A stretch of DNA of 47,059 nt from CAZDET01 sp964504335 (GCA_964504335.1 CAZDET010000041.1:1-47059); one strand, 5' to 3'; positions 36,068 to 45,347 are shown, counted from the stretch's first letter. Numbers and translations are program-made. The notes: generated by a model not told the origin, from the sequence alone.

Positions 36068-36604
36068 ATGTCGGTAACAAACGGAATAAAATCACTCGAC
36101 AAAGCACTGCAAAAAATTACGTACGGATACTACCTCCTCACCACCCGCAAAGACGGCAAAGAACTCACTACCCGCGAGAAAGATTGGATCAGCGCCGGCA
36201 CGGTCAGCTGGATCATGCAATCCAGTTTTAGCCCGCCCCTGGTGACGGTGGCCATACAAAAAGACAGCGCCCTCAACGAAACCATCCAGCGGTCCCAAGC
36301 CTTTGCACTCAGTATTTTAGGTAAGACGGAAAAAGAATTAATCGAGCGATTTGCAAAGGAGAGCACAATTTCCGGGCACACCATCAACGGCATCTCCTTT
36401 AGTGAGAGTGACCAGACGGGCGCGCCCATCCTGGATACCGGCATCGCCTGGATTGATTGCCGCCTGAGCAATGCCCTCACCACCAAGGGCGACCACTTGC
36501 TATTCGTTGGAGAAGTAGTAAACGCGGGCATCCGGGAAGAAGCCGCCGAACCGCTCTACGAATTGGAAGTCCGGGCGCACTACGGCGGCCTGCAGATGCG
36601 ATAG
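36068..36604 (+). CDS. Flavin reductase family protein (FMN-binding split barrel)
   Basis: The 178-residue protein has the flavin reductase fold: LQKITYGYYLLTTRKDGK at the first strands, then SWIMQSSFSPPLVTVAIQKDSALNETIQRSQAFALSIL, the conserved FMN-contact region, and a C-terminal HLLFVGEVVNAG with the expected terminal strand. The family reduces FMN using NAD(P)H or binds flavin for a partner; the partner is not evident here. It is cytoplasmic. The ATG at 36068 is preceded by an AT-rich stretch without a clear -7 element. It converges on the TPR gene across 25 bp. Confidence 0.9.
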   Translation: MSVTNGIKSLDKALQKITYGYYLLTTRKDGKELTTREKDWISAGTVSWIMQSSFSPPLVTVAIQKDSALNETIQRSQAFALSILGKTEKELIERFAKESTISGHTINGISFSESDQTGAPILDTGIAWIDCRLSNALTTKGDHLLFVGEVVNAGIREEAAEPLYELEVRAHYGGLQMR

Positions 36605-36607
36605 GCA

Positions 36608-36623
36608 AGGCCACCGTTGGCTT
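36608..36623. terminator. Short hairpin between convergent flavin reductase and TPR genes
   Basis: The stem AGGCCA/TGGCTT (six pairs, one G-T) with loop CCGT lies in the 25-bp gap between the two stop codons. It could end either transcript. The flanking T content is modest. Confidence 0.4.
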
Positions 36624-36629
36624 ATGTAC

Positions 36630-39341
36630 CTATTTATTCACTAATGCTTCCAGCTCATTATAGCTCAGCCGCTTCAGAAAAGGCACCAAACTTTCTTCCT
36701 CTTCCACCCACTCCCAGTCATCGTACCCCAGGGAGGCTGCTTGCTCCAGGGCCGCGTAGGCATCGTTATAATCGCCCTCCAGGGCATAGTAAACGGCCCA
36801 GTTTCGATAGCCCAGGGCGTAATCGGGATACCAGATTTCCAGTTGCTCCAGGCGCTCTCGGGCTTCGCGCAGTTTTCCCCATTTGGTGTAGGCAAAACTG
36901 GTAGTTAACAAGTAGTACTTTCTATTTTCGTTTTTATTTAGTTCGTATATCTTATCGCAATACTCGATGACCTTCGCGTAGTTTTTCATTTGGGAGTATA
37001 CCCTGACCATGTTTTTCTGCACCTGCACGACGCGGCGATAGGTGGCAGGTAAGCGCGCTTCGAGCCGCTTCAGCGCCTTCTGGCCCGTACTGATTGCCTG
37101 ATTGTAGTCGCCCATATCTCCGTAAATGCTGGCCAGGTTGGCATAGGCTGCAGCAAAATTCGGATGATCCGGCGGGAATACTTTTTTGAGAATGCCTATG
37201 GACGTTTGCTGGGCTTCCAACGCAGGTTCGTAAGCCGCCATCTGCTGATAAATGAGGGCCAGGCCATTGTAGGCTGCGGCAAAATTCGGATGATCCGGTG
37301 GCAGGGATTGCTCGAGGATTTCGATGGATTTTTGCTGTGCCTGCAGGGCTTCTTCCGATTGCCCCAGAACATTGTAGGTGCCGGCAATATTGCCGTAAGA
37401 TGCCGCAAGGGTTGGATGCGTCGGTCCGTATAGTTTCTTCTCCAGGGCCAGCCCTTTTTGAAGAAAGATCAACGCACTTTCGTATTGGTTCATATCCCTG
37501 TAAATCAGCCCCATGGTTCCGTACAGGGGGGCTAAATTCGGATGATCCGGTCCGAGCACTTCTTCGAAGATCGCCACGGCTCGTTGTTGGGTTTCGAGGG
37601 CTTTTTCGTAGTTCGACAGATATTTGTAAATCAGCGCCAGGGTATTGCTGGCGATGCCGATTTCGGGATGGTTGGGGGGCAGCGTTTGTTCGTCGATGGA
37701 GAGGGCTTTCAGTTGGGCTTCCAGGGCCTGTTCGTATTCTCCCATCAGCACCAGCGTCGATGCTATGTTGCTGTAGGTGATTGCAATTTCGGGGTGCACT
37801 GGCTCAAACACCTCTTTCTGAATGGCGAGCGCGCTCTGGAGGGCCTCCATCGCTTCGGGGTAATTGCCCAACTGAATGAGGGCATTCGACAAATTGTTGT
37901 AGCCCGAGGCAATGTAGGGATGGCCGGGAGACAGCATCTTTTCTCGAATGCGAAGTGCCTTTTGGTAGAATTCAAGCGCCTGGTCGTAGTCGCCCAGTTC
38001 CTCGTAGATCATGGCCAGGTTGTTGTACGAGGCACTCTTATTGAGATGATCAGCTTCCAATACCCGATCTTCTATCTCCAATGCCTTTTGCTGGGCATCC
38101 AGCGCATCTTCGTAATCACCCATGCTGAATAGGATAGCGGCTAAGTTGGTATAGGTGGTGGCAATATCGATGGAATCCGATTCGGGACTTTGCTCCATGA
38201 TAACCACTGCCTTTTGCCGGGCGTCCAGGGCTTCCTGGTAGCGCCCCAGATCCTGGTAGGCGTTGGCCAGATTATTGTAGGGTACCGCCAAATGAATAGA
38301 TGTATCCGGGAGGGTTTGCTCTTTAATCGCTTTACTTTTCTGATAGTATTTCACGGCGTTCGGAAATTCCCCGACGTCCCGGTAAATGCCGGCCAGGGCG
38401 TCGTAGGCATCCGCCAATTCTAAATTTTCATCTGGTGTGGTTTTTTCCAGTAAGCTGACTGCCTTGCGGTAGGTTCTCAGGGCATTCCGGTATTGAAAGA
38501 GCAGGCTGTACGATTCGGATTTAAGCTTATAACTGTTGACGATTTGCCCGACGCGTTCTTCTTCTTGCTCTTTTGCGATCTGGTATTTTTCGTAGTCATC
38601 CTGGATTTGCCGAATGTTGGATATGATCTCTTCGGTTTCCTGTTCCAACTCCGACTCGTCCAGGATGGCAATGGCCCCTTCGATATCGCCGGTTTTGTAG
38701 GCTTCCAGGGCGTTGTGGTATTGTTCGGAGGCAAAATCTAAATTGACCCTGGCTAATTCTTTGGACATCTCCGGCAGGGTTTCTTTCAGGACTTCCAGTT
38801 GTTCGTTGAGTATTTTTTCGGCCTCGAAGCGATTCGAGATGGTTCGATTCAGCTGTTCTTCGAGTTCCTGGATGAGGGCGGTGCTTTGTTCGGTTCCTTG
38901 CCGCAGGCTATCGATGAGGGCCTGATGGCGGGCCGTCAGGGCGGACAGGCTGATGACGTACAGTTCCGTTTGGGCAAAGGCGAGCTGACCCACCGGGGCC
39001 AGAAATATTTGAAGCGGAGTGGTCCGGCTGATTACCACCTCCAGTAAATCTCTTTGATTGACTACTTCTAGCCCGATTTTCTCTACTTCCAATGCCACGG
39101 CAGTGCCCGCTTCCTGACCGACAAAGGTCAGGTTGAATTTTCCGGCCAAGTCAGATTTGGCAGCGCCCGCGTACGGGGCACTGATGTAGGCATTGGCTAT
39201 GTATTCGATTTCGCCGGTGGTGTATCCGCTATTGTGCATGGAGACCCGACCGGCCAGGTCAATTTGCTGGGCCCATCCGGATATTCCAAAGGAGAAGATC
39301 AGACAAAGGGCAAGCAGCAGCTGGATGTCCAAGCGGTTCAT
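36630..39341 (-). CDS. Exported TPR protein with coiled coil and N-terminal beta domain
   Basis: The 903-residue protein has a signal peptide (ends SGWAQ), then a beta-sandwich-like domain (about 25-115) reminiscent of carboxypeptidase-regulatory-like modules (VSMHNSGYTTGE, SDLAGKFNLTFVG). A coiled coil at about 130-215 is rich in Glu and Leu (LIQELEEQLNRTI, EKILNEQLEVLKE). At least 12 tandem 42-residue TPR units of the kinesin-light-chain type follow (about 305-800), such as YNNLANAYQDLGRYQEALDAR, often introduced by PPDHPNF. Two or three more degenerate units end the protein. Such proteins act as periplasmic or surface scaffolds, sometimes with histidine kinase or LuxR output domains, which are absent here. 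The role is unknown. Confidence 0.9.
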   Translation of the reverse strand: MNRLDIQLLLALCLIFSFGISGWAQQIDLAGRVSMHNSGYTTGEIEYIANAYISAPYAGAAKSDLAGKFNLTFVGQEAGTAVALEVEKIGLEVVNQRDLLEVVISRTTPLQIFLAPVGQLAFAQTELYVISLSALTARHQALIDSLRQGTEQSTALIQELEEQLNRTISNRFEAEKILNEQLEVLKETLPEMSKELARVNLDFASEQYHNALEAYKTGDIEGAIAILDESELEQETEEIISNIRQIQDDYEKYQIAKEQEEERVGQIVNSYKLKSESYSLLFQYRNALRTYRKAVSLLEKTTPDENLELADAYDALAGIYRDVGEFPNAVKYYQKSKAIKEQTLPDTSIHLAVPYNNLANAYQDLGRYQEALDARQKAVVIMEQSPESDSIDIATTYTNLAAILFSMGDYEDALDAQQKALEIEDRVLEADHLNKSASYNNLAMIYEELGDYDQALEFYQKALRIREKMLSPGHPYIASGYNNLSNALIQLGNYPEAMEALQSALAIQKEVFEPVHPEIAITYSNIASTLVLMGEYEQALEAQLKALSIDEQTLPPNHPEIGIASNTLALIYKYLSNYEKALETQQRAVAIFEEVLGPDHPNLAPLYGTMGLIYRDMNQYESALIFLQKGLALEKKLYGPTHPTLAASYGNIAGTYNVLGQSEEALQAQQKSIEILEQSLPPDHPNFAAAYNGLALIYQQMAAYEPALEAQQTSIGILKKVFPPDHPNFAAAYANLASIYGDMGDYNQAISTGQKALKRLEARLPATYRRVVQVQKNMVRVYSQMKNYAKVIEYCDKIYELNKNENRKYYLLTTSFAYTKWGKLREARERLEQLEIWYPDYALGYRNWAVYYALEGDYNDAYAALEQAASLGYDDWEWVEEEESLVPFLKRLSYNELEALVNK

Positions 39342-39488
39342 AGTCAGAGGTTTAGTCTATTTGATAAAGAGCGCGACGGTACAGAGGGGGGAAGGGGTGA
39401 TTCGAGATCGGGATCTGTTCGTGACGCGACTCATTTCAGGATAGTAATACGCACTCTTATTCAGGATGTTACGAGGGTTATAGGAAGA

Positions 39489-42400
39489 TCAGTTATTCCC
39501 TTTATACTGCGAACTCAGCCGTTCGGCCCGACTAAACGAACTGCCGCCGCGATCGGGTACGATGACTGCGGGCAATTCCTGCTCGCGGTAAATTTGGTTG
39601 AAGGTGGCGATTTCGTCGTTCAGGATACGGTCGCGCTCGCGAGCGAGGGCCTCCCAAACTTTCAGCAGGTCATCCATGCGTTTTTGGGCGCCGAAGGTGA
39701 GCCAGGGGCTGTGCCCGCCGGCCCGCTTGTGGAGATCGATGAGCTCGGCATCCAGGCGGTTTTCGAAATTGATGATGTCTTGGGCGGTCTGCTGAGCGGG
39801 TTGTACCAGTTTTTCTTCCCAGGCGGTGATGGCGGCGATGATGCGATTGCCTTGATCGAGCAGCCGCTGGGTGCGGTCAGGGCGTTTTGCAACCGTCAGT
39901 TCGTTCTTGATTTTGCGGATGCGTTCGCGCACCTGCCGGAGTTGTCCGACCGACTCGTAGAGCTCCAACAGAGTTTCTTCGATCGACACCTGTAGTTCTT
40001 CCTGCGCGTTGTAATCTTCGGCGGTTGCATCCAGGCGGGGGTCTGACTTTACCTCCACTTGCTGCTCCGTACTGTAGCCATCGGCTACCAGCCGGATGGT
40101 GTAGGTACCCGGTTTGACCATTCCGCCCATTAGCGAGTTGTAGACATCCGACTGCGGGCGCATAGTCAGTGCCTCCCGGTAGAGATCCCAATTGATGCGG
40201 TTGATGCCACCGCTGGTGGGAATGCGCGGTCCGACCAATAAGTCCTGCGGGCCCGGGTAATTGCGGAGCAGGCGAATGAGCTTGCCCGCTTCATCGTAAA
40301 TCTCCAGTCGTACGGCGAGGCTGTCGTACTCGTAGGGCAGGAAGTAGTCGATGATGATGCCGGCTGGCGGGTTGATGCCCTCGTTGGCCATCGGCTTTTC
40401 GGGGTCCAGGGGCAGGCGGACGCCTGGATCGGGTTTAAATAGGATGGGCAGGCTGGGCCGCCGCAGATCCGCTCCTTCCCGAATAGAAGCCAGGTTGTCG
40501 AGAATCCAGAATCCACGCCCTGATGTGGCGGCAATCAGGTCGCCGTCTTGCAGGCGTAGGTCCGTTACGGCTGTAACGGGGAGGTTAAGCTGGAAGCGGT
40601 TCCAGTAAGCGCCGTTGTTATTGGAAATGTAGAAGCCCATTTCCGTACCCGCGTAGAGCAATCCCTCCCGCTCGGGGTCTTCCCGGACTACGTGTACCCA
40701 ATCTTCGATGGGAATGCCGCGATTAATCCGCTCCCAGGTAGCGCCGTAGTCGTCGGTATAGAGAATGACCGGGCTGAAGTCGTGAAACTTGAAACGCGTA
40801 AAAACGACGTAAGCCCTGGAGGGGCTGTGGGGCGAGATTTCGATACAGTTTATGAGTCCTTCCTCCAGATCGGGAGGGGTGATATTTTCCCAGGTATTCC
40901 CGCCGTTTCTGCTCAGGTGGATCAGACCGTCGTCGGTACCTACCCAGATTTCGCCGGATCGGTGCGGCGAGCAGGCGATGTAGCTGATGGTGTTGTAGGT
41001 CTCGGCACCGGCACCTTCATTGGTAAAGGGGCCGCCGCCATCGCCCTGTTTTTCCACTTCGTTGCGGGTCAGATCGTCGCTGATCGCCACCCAGCTGTAG
41101 CCGCCGTCGCGGGTGCGCAATACCACGTTTGCCCCGTGGTAAACGGTGCGGGGGTCGAGCGGATCAGCCACGAGCGGAGCGTTCCAATTGAACCGGTGCG
41201 TCAGCTCGGAGGGGCGGGTGGCCATGCCCACGACGGGGTAGGCCATGATATCTTTTATTTGTCGGGTCTTCGCGTCGAAGATAGTTACGTTACCCTGGTA
41301 ACCGCTGCCGTAGATGAGGGTGGGGTCAGCCGGATCGAGCGCCACGAAGGCGCTTTCACTCGGGGAGACGGTATGCCAATCTTTGGTGCTGATGCCCGCG
41401 TCGTTCGATTGGCTAGCAATGGCGATAGTCGTATTATCCTGCTGGCCGCCGTACACGTTGTAGGGAAACTGATTGTCGGTTAGCACCCGGTAGAATTGGC
41501 CGGTTGGCTGGTTGTTTTGAGCCGACCAGGAGATGCCGCCGTTGAAGGTGATACAGGCACCGCCGTCGTTGCCCAGGATCATGTTGCGCGGGTTGTCCGG
41601 ATTGATCCAGAGCCCGTGCTGGTCGGTGTGCGGGTTGTCGATTTCCTGGAAGGTGCGCCCGCCGTCGATGGAGCGCAGGAGGTCGGCGTTCAGCACGTAT
41701 ACCGTTTCCGCATCCTGTGGGTCGGCTACGAGTTCGGTGTAGTACCAGGCACGTGCAACGGTGCGGCGATCCTTATTGATGTGTTGCCAGGATTGGCCGC
41801 CGTCGTCGGATCGGAATACGCCCCCTACTTCGGCTTCGATATTGGCGTAGAGCCGCTGCGGGTTGACCGGTGACACCACCACGCCCACCTTTCCCATGAG
41901 TGTAGGCAAGCCGTTGGTGATTCGTTGCCAGGTATCGCCGCCGTCGGTACTTTTCCAGAGGCCGCTGCCCGACCCGCCGCTGCGGATCTTCCAGGGCTTG
42001 CGGTGGTGGTCCCACGTGCCGGCATAGAGCACGCGCGGGTTGGCGGGGTCCATGGTGAGATCGCAGGCACCGGTAAATTCGTTGATATACAGAATTTGAT
42101 CCCAGGTGCGGCCCCCGTCGCGGGTGCGGTAAATGCCGCGCTCTTCGGTCGGCCCGAATACGGCTCCCTGCACGGCCACGTATACGAAATCGGGATCATC
42201 GGGGTGTACGATCACCTCGGCAATATGGCGTGCGCCACTCAGCCCGATGTGCCGCCAGGTATTCCCGCCGTCTTCGGAGCGGTACATACCGTCGCCGTGG
42301 GAGGTCATGACGCCCCGCACGGCGTGTTCGCCGGCACCTACGTAAAGGATGTTCTGATCGGATGGCGCAATGCCAATGGCGCCGATGGAAGCGGAGGTGA

Positions 42401-42677
42401 AGAAGTCGTCTGAGATATTGCGCCAGGTCAGCCCGGCATCTTCGGTTTTCCAGACACCGCCGCCCGTGCTCCCGAAGAAGTAGGTGAGCGGATTGCCCCG
42501 CAAGCCGGCAACGGCGTTGACGCGGCCACCCCGGAAGGGACCAATATTGCGCCATTCCAGCCCGTGGTAGATGTTGGGCTGCAGGAAGGAAGGCTCAAAG
42601 AAATCCTGCCCGAACAGCAACGAACTGTTCAACAGAAGTAAAAGCGCTATTATACGACCTTGTACCAGGTGTTTCAT
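39489..42677 (-). CDS. Exported Asp-box (BNR)/sortilin-like beta-propeller protein
   Basis: The 1062-residue protein has a signal peptide (ends LLFGQ) and then a large beta-propeller with repeated Asp-boxes: TEDAGLTW, SEDGGNTW, TRDGGRTW, STDGGDTW, SDDGGQSW, SIDGGRTF, TRDGGYSW, SRNGGNTW and TDDYGATW. This is the VPS10/sortilin and photosystem-assembly-like propeller family often annotated as glycosyl hydrolase in Bacteroidota, but no sialidase catalytic residues can be verified by eye, so enzyme activity is doubtful. After about residue 720 come a FlgD/Ig-like segment (INRINWDLYRE, GTYTIRLVADG) and a helical tail (about 865-1040). No T9SS tail is evident, so a periplasmic location is likely. 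It is co-directional with the TPR gene after a gap of 147 bp. Confidence 0.88.
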   Translation of the reverse strand: MKHLVQGRIIALLLLLNSSLLFGQDFFEPSFLQPNIYHGLEWRNIGPFRGGRVNAVAGLRGNPLTYFFGSTGGGVWKTEDAGLTWRNISDDFFTSASIGAIGIAPSDQNILYVGAGEHAVRGVMTSHGDGMYRSEDGGNTWRHIGLSGARHIAEVIVHPDDPDFVYVAVQGAVFGPTEERGIYRTRDGGRTWDQILYINEFTGACDLTMDPANPRVLYAGTWDHHRKPWKIRSGGSGSGLWKSTDGGDTWQRITNGLPTLMGKVGVVVSPVNPQRLYANIEAEVGGVFRSDDGGQSWQHINKDRRTVARAWYYTELVADPQDAETVYVLNADLLRSIDGGRTFQEIDNPHTDQHGLWINPDNPRNMILGNDGGACITFNGGISWSAQNNQPTGQFYRVLTDNQFPYNVYGGQQDNTTIAIASQSNDAGISTKDWHTVSPSESAFVALDPADPTLIYGSGYQGNVTIFDAKTRQIKDIMAYPVVGMATRPSELTHRFNWNAPLVADPLDPRTVYHGANVVLRTRDGGYSWVAISDDLTRNEVEKQGDGGGPFTNEGAGAETYNTISYIACSPHRSGEIWVGTDDGLIHLSRNGGNTWENITPPDLEEGLINCIEISPHSPSRAYVVFTRFKFHDFSPVILYTDDYGATWERINRGIPIEDWVHVVREDPEREGLLYAGTEMGFYISNNNGAYWNRFQLNLPVTAVTDLRLQDGDLIAATSGRGFWILDNLASIREGADLRRPSLPILFKPDPGVRLPLDPEKPMANEGINPPAGIIIDYFLPYEYDSLAVRLEIYDEAGKLIRLLRNYPGPQDLLVGPRIPTSGGINRINWDLYREALTMRPQSDVYNSLMGGMVKPGTYTIRLVADGYSTEQQVEVKSDPRLDATAEDYNAQEELQVSIEETLLELYESVGQLRQVRERIRKIKNELTVAKRPDRTQRLLDQGNRIIAAITAWEEKLVQPAQQTAQDIINFENRLDAELIDLHKRAGGHSPWLTFGAQKRMDDLLKVWEALARERDRILNDEIATFNQIYREQELPAVIVPDRGGSSFSRAERLSSQYKGNN

Positions 42678-42767
42678 TCCGGACTGCTTTGCTTAAGGGT
42701 CGCGTATTCTGCTCTTTGGCCTTTTTCTATCCTAGTGAGCGGGGCTGTGCGTAAACCGGATAAAACG

Positions 42768-42775
42768 CAAAAGTA
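42768..42775 (-). promoter_or_regulatory. -7 promoter element TActTTTG for the Asp-box protein gene
   Basis: On the minus strand the eight bases match TAnnTTTG perfectly and lie about 90 bp upstream of the ATG at 42677. No exact TTTG is found at the -33 position; the nearest is GTTTCTG. The implied leader is about 85 nt. Confidence 0.5.
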
Positions 42776-42881
42776 TTCACTTATTTACAGAAACTCACCG
42801 TTTCCTCAGCCGGATTACACATTTAAATTATTCTACTAATACGAGCCGACCAAGCGAAGGTTGCGTTTGGCAACTGTTAAT

Positions 42882-42948
42882 ATTGAGGGGCTTGAACTGG
42901 GGAGGGGCGATTCAACCCATTGAGAATGAATCGCTAATTATTGAGGGG
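42882..42948. repeat. Inverted repeat flanked by ATTGAGGGG direct repeats
   Basis: GCGATTCA (42907-42914) and TGAATCGC (42927-42934) form a perfect 8-bp dyad with a 12-base spacer. ATTGAGGGG occurs on both sides, at 42882-42890 and 42940-42948, and a partial ATTGAG lies in the spacer (42919-42924). This looks like a composite regulatory site upstream of the small exported-protein gene. Confidence 0.5.
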
Positions 42949-43069
42949 TTTCGTGAAGTTGATTATTCGTCTCCGCTCCGACTGGTCAGTAACGATTTGA
43001 ACAATCGGACCAATCGAGAATTCCGTAATTTAGTCTTTCAAGATGCGATTGGACGATAAACTTGGCAGC

Positions 43070-43657
43070 ATGAGGTTTTTGTACACTCTACTATTGACGT
43101 TGGCGTTTAGTTGGATGTTGAGTGCGACGGATAGTTATAAAGGCTATTTGATAACGAAAGACAATATTCAACTCACCGGATTTGTTAACACGGTCAGCAT
43201 TACCGCACTAGGTACCTTGCTCGAATTTACAAACGATTTTGGTACTACGTACATTATTCACCCTGCTTTAGTAAAAGGATTTGCCTTTAAAGAGGGCGAT
43301 CAGACGTACGTCTTCCTGAGTCGCTTCTACAAAAAGCAGTGGTACTTCCTGGAAGTCAAATACCTCGGCCCTCTTCTGAGCTTGTACGAAGCCCCCGAGC
43401 CGGACGACAATTGGGTCATTTCCCTCTCCGATGGCTTCAATAATATCCCGGCCGAGCGGTTCTGGATTCAAAAGCGCGATGGCCCCATCACTCCGGTTCC
43501 CAAATTTGGCTTCCGACGCAAGATGCGCAAGTATATGGGCGACCAACTCGACTTGATGGACAGTGATATGGAAAAAAAGAACTTCCGCTACCGCAATCTG
43601 CTGGAAATCGTCAAGCAGATCAATGCCGGCTATAAACGCGGAAAGCAGCGGACTTAG
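43070..43657 (+). CDS. Small exported protein of unknown function
   Basis: With the ATG at 43070 the protein has 195 residues and a signal peptide (MRFLYTLLLTLAFSWMLSA); an ATG at 43043 would add nine residues. The mature part starts YKGYLITKDNIQLTGFVNTV, a pattern common in Bacteroidota exported proteins where a bound or trafficked metabolite is unknown. It is beta-rich in the first half and basic and helical at the end (FRRKMRKYMGDQLDLM ... KRGKQRT). I do not recognise a named family. Its TAG stop (43655-43657) overlaps the outer edge of copy 3 of the palindrome family and the gene converges on the GH13 gene. Confidence 0.82.
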   Translation: MRFLYTLLLTLAFSWMLSATDSYKGYLITKDNIQLTGFVNTVSITALGTLLEFTNDFGTTYIIHPALVKGFAFKEGDQTYVFLSRFYKKQWYFLEVKYLGPLLSLYEAPEPDDNWVISLSDGFNNIPAERFWIQKRDGPITPVPKFGFRRKMRKYMGDQLDLMDSDMEKKNFRYRNLLEIVKQINAGYKRGKQRT

Positions 43658-43678
43658 AGACGCTATGTTAGCATCTCT
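43656..43678 (-). repeat. Palindrome family, copy 3, joining two convergent stop codons
   Basis: On the minus strand the arm AGAGATGCTA, loop ACA and a near-complementary arm TAGCGTCTCT repeat copies 1 and 2 with one difference (22 of 23), which makes a G-T pair in that strand's RNA. The plus gene's TAG (43655-43657) touches one edge and the minus GH13 gene's TAA (43680-43678) touches the other. The whole convergent junction therefore consists of this palindrome, which probably ends both transcripts. Confidence 0.9.
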
Positions 43679-45315
43679 TAGACTTCCCGATATAGGCGCG
43701 CTTCCCACGGCCGCAGTACCGGCACGTCCGATTGGGGATAATTGCCCATGATCCATTCCAGTTGGCCCGCATCGAATTGGGGTAACGTTTCCTGCGGTAA
43801 TTCCGAAAAGTTGAGATAAATCAGGTAGCGCTCCGAGGCGTCCCAGCGGCGATAGGCGAATAGCTGCGGATGATTGTTGTCGATCATTTCGTACTCTCCG
43901 TAGACCATAGTGGGGTGGGCCTTGCGCCACTTCAGTGCCCTGCGGTAGAAATGGAAAATGCTATCGGGATCGGCGAGTGCCTGCTCCACATTGATCTCCG
44001 TATGATTGGGGTTGAGGGCAATCCAGGGCTGCCCTTCGGTGAAGCCCCCACCGGGCTGAGCCGACCACTGCATGGGCGTACGGACGTTATCGCGGCCCTG
44101 TTCCTGAATGGCTTTGAAAATGGAGGGATCGGCGCGTTCGGACTCGCTGAGAGTCGACCAATAATTGAGCGTTTCAACGTCGCGGTAATAGCTGATATCC
44201 TCGAAGGCGACATTGGTCATACCGATTTCGGACCCCTGGTAAATACTGGGAGTGCCCCGTTGAGTGAGTAGTAACAGGGCCAGCAATTTGGCGCTTTCGA
44301 CCCGGAAGGTGGTATCGTTGCCCCAGCGGGAAACCATGCGCACGAAATCGTGGTTGTCGAGGAAGATGCTCACCCAACCCCGTTCACCGACCGCCTCGTA
44401 CCACGTATTGAAAGCCTGCTTGAACTCGTTCAGGTCCCAGGGCTTCGGGTCGAAGCGGCCGCCGGGCCCCCAATCGAGGGTCATGTGTCCGAAGTGGAAG
44501 ATCATACTCAATTCTCCCCGGTCGGCACCCACATAATCGTTCGCCAGGTGAGGAGGAACTCCGGGCGCTTCACCGACGGTAGTGACATCGTAATGGCGGA
44601 GCACCTCCTGGTGCATTTCCTGCAAAAATTCGTGCACGCGCGGCCCATTGGCGTACACTTTTTCTACGACCTCATTGAAATCGGAGCGGTCGATGTCTTT
44701 AAACTCGGTAGGTTTGCTGATGAAGGGGATGACATCCATGCGGAAACCGTCGATTCCCTTGTCCAGCCAGAACCGCATCATTTCGTAAATAGCGTTGCGG
44801 ACCTTCTCGTTTTCCCAGTTGAGGTCGGGCTGTTTCTTGCTGAATAAATGGAGGTAGTAGGACTCGGTCAGCTCGTCGTACTCCCAGGTATCGCCGCTGA
44901 AGAATGCCGGCCAGTTGGTGGGTTGATCCCGCCAGAAGTAAAAATCCCGGTAGGGATTGTCCCGGCTGGCACGCGATTGCTGAAACCAATCGTGTTCGTC
45001 GGAGGTGTGATTAACGACGAGGTCCATCAGGAGGCGCAGCCCGCGTCGGTGTACTTCTTTAAGCAGGCGATCGAAGGTCGCCATATCGCCGAATTCCTCC
45101 ATAATGGCGTAGTAGTCGCTGATGTCGTAGCCGTTGTCGTCGTTGGGCGACTGGTATACGGGCCCCATCCAGATCAGATCGATGCCCAGGTCGACGAGGT
45201 AGTCGAGCTTCTCGATGACCCCGGCTAAATCGCCGATACCGTCGCCATTTGTATCTTTGAAGCTGCGGGGATAGATTTGATAGATGACGGCTTCCTTCCA
45301 CCAGGTGCGTTCCAT
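43678..45315 (-). CDS. GH13 alpha-glucosidase (oligo-1,6-glucosidase-like)
   Basis: The 545-residue protein starts with the family signature WWKEAVIYQIYPRSFKDTNGDGIGDL. The catalytic triad is visible: nucleophile Asp194 (GFRMDV), acid/base Glu249 (TVGEAPG) and Asp323 (FLDNHDFVR), with spacing like that of oligo-1,6-glucosidases and trehalose-6-phosphate hydrolases. Conserved region I is LVVNHTSDEH. There is no signal peptide, so it is cytoplasmic and likely cleaves alpha-glucosidic oligosaccharides or sucrose after uptake. Exact specificity (alpha-1,4, alpha-1,6 or trehalose derivatives) cannot be decided by eye. It is divergent from the sulfotransferase-like gene with only 32 bp between the starts and shares its 3' end with a palindrome. 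Confidence 0.92.
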   Translation of the reverse strand: MERTWWKEAVIYQIYPRSFKDTNGDGIGDLAGVIEKLDYLVDLGIDLIWMGPVYQSPNDDNGYDISDYYAIMEEFGDMATFDRLLKEVHRRGLRLLMDLVVNHTSDEHDWFQQSRASRDNPYRDFYFWRDQPTNWPAFFSGDTWEYDELTESYYLHLFSKKQPDLNWENEKVRNAIYEMMRFWLDKGIDGFRMDVIPFISKPTEFKDIDRSDFNEVVEKVYANGPRVHEFLQEMHQEVLRHYDVTTVGEAPGVPPHLANDYVGADRGELSMIFHFGHMTLDWGPGGRFDPKPWDLNEFKQAFNTWYEAVGERGWVSIFLDNHDFVRMVSRWGNDTTFRVESAKLLALLLLTQRGTPSIYQGSEIGMTNVAFEDISYYRDVETLNYWSTLSESERADPSIFKAIQEQGRDNVRTPMQWSAQPGGGFTEGQPWIALNPNHTEINVEQALADPDSIFHFYRRALKWRKAHPTMVYGEYEMIDNNHPQLFAYRRWDASERYLIYLNFSELPQETLPQFDAGQLEWIMGNYPQSDVPVLRPWEARLYREV

Positions 45316-45347
45316 GAGCGCTAATTTTTACCCAAAAAATTCCAACC

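Larger units (their letters stand above)
42678..43069. other. 392-bp divergent intergenic region
   Basis: It separates the Asp-box protein gene (minus) from a small exported-protein gene (plus). It holds a minus-strand -7 element (42768-42775), a small hairpin GTTGC-GTTTG-GCAAC (42860-42874), and an inverted repeat flanked by direct repeats (42882-42948). A plus-strand TAatTTaG at 43026-43033 is a weak -7 candidate. No convincing additional ORF is present; the in-frame extension of the next gene to an ATG at 43043 is possible. Confidence 0.5.

Noticed and set aside
39489..42677. Sialidase activity for the Asp-box protein
   Set aside because: Asp-boxes mark a propeller fold and are not catalytic; the arginine triad and nucleophile of sialidases could not be identified.
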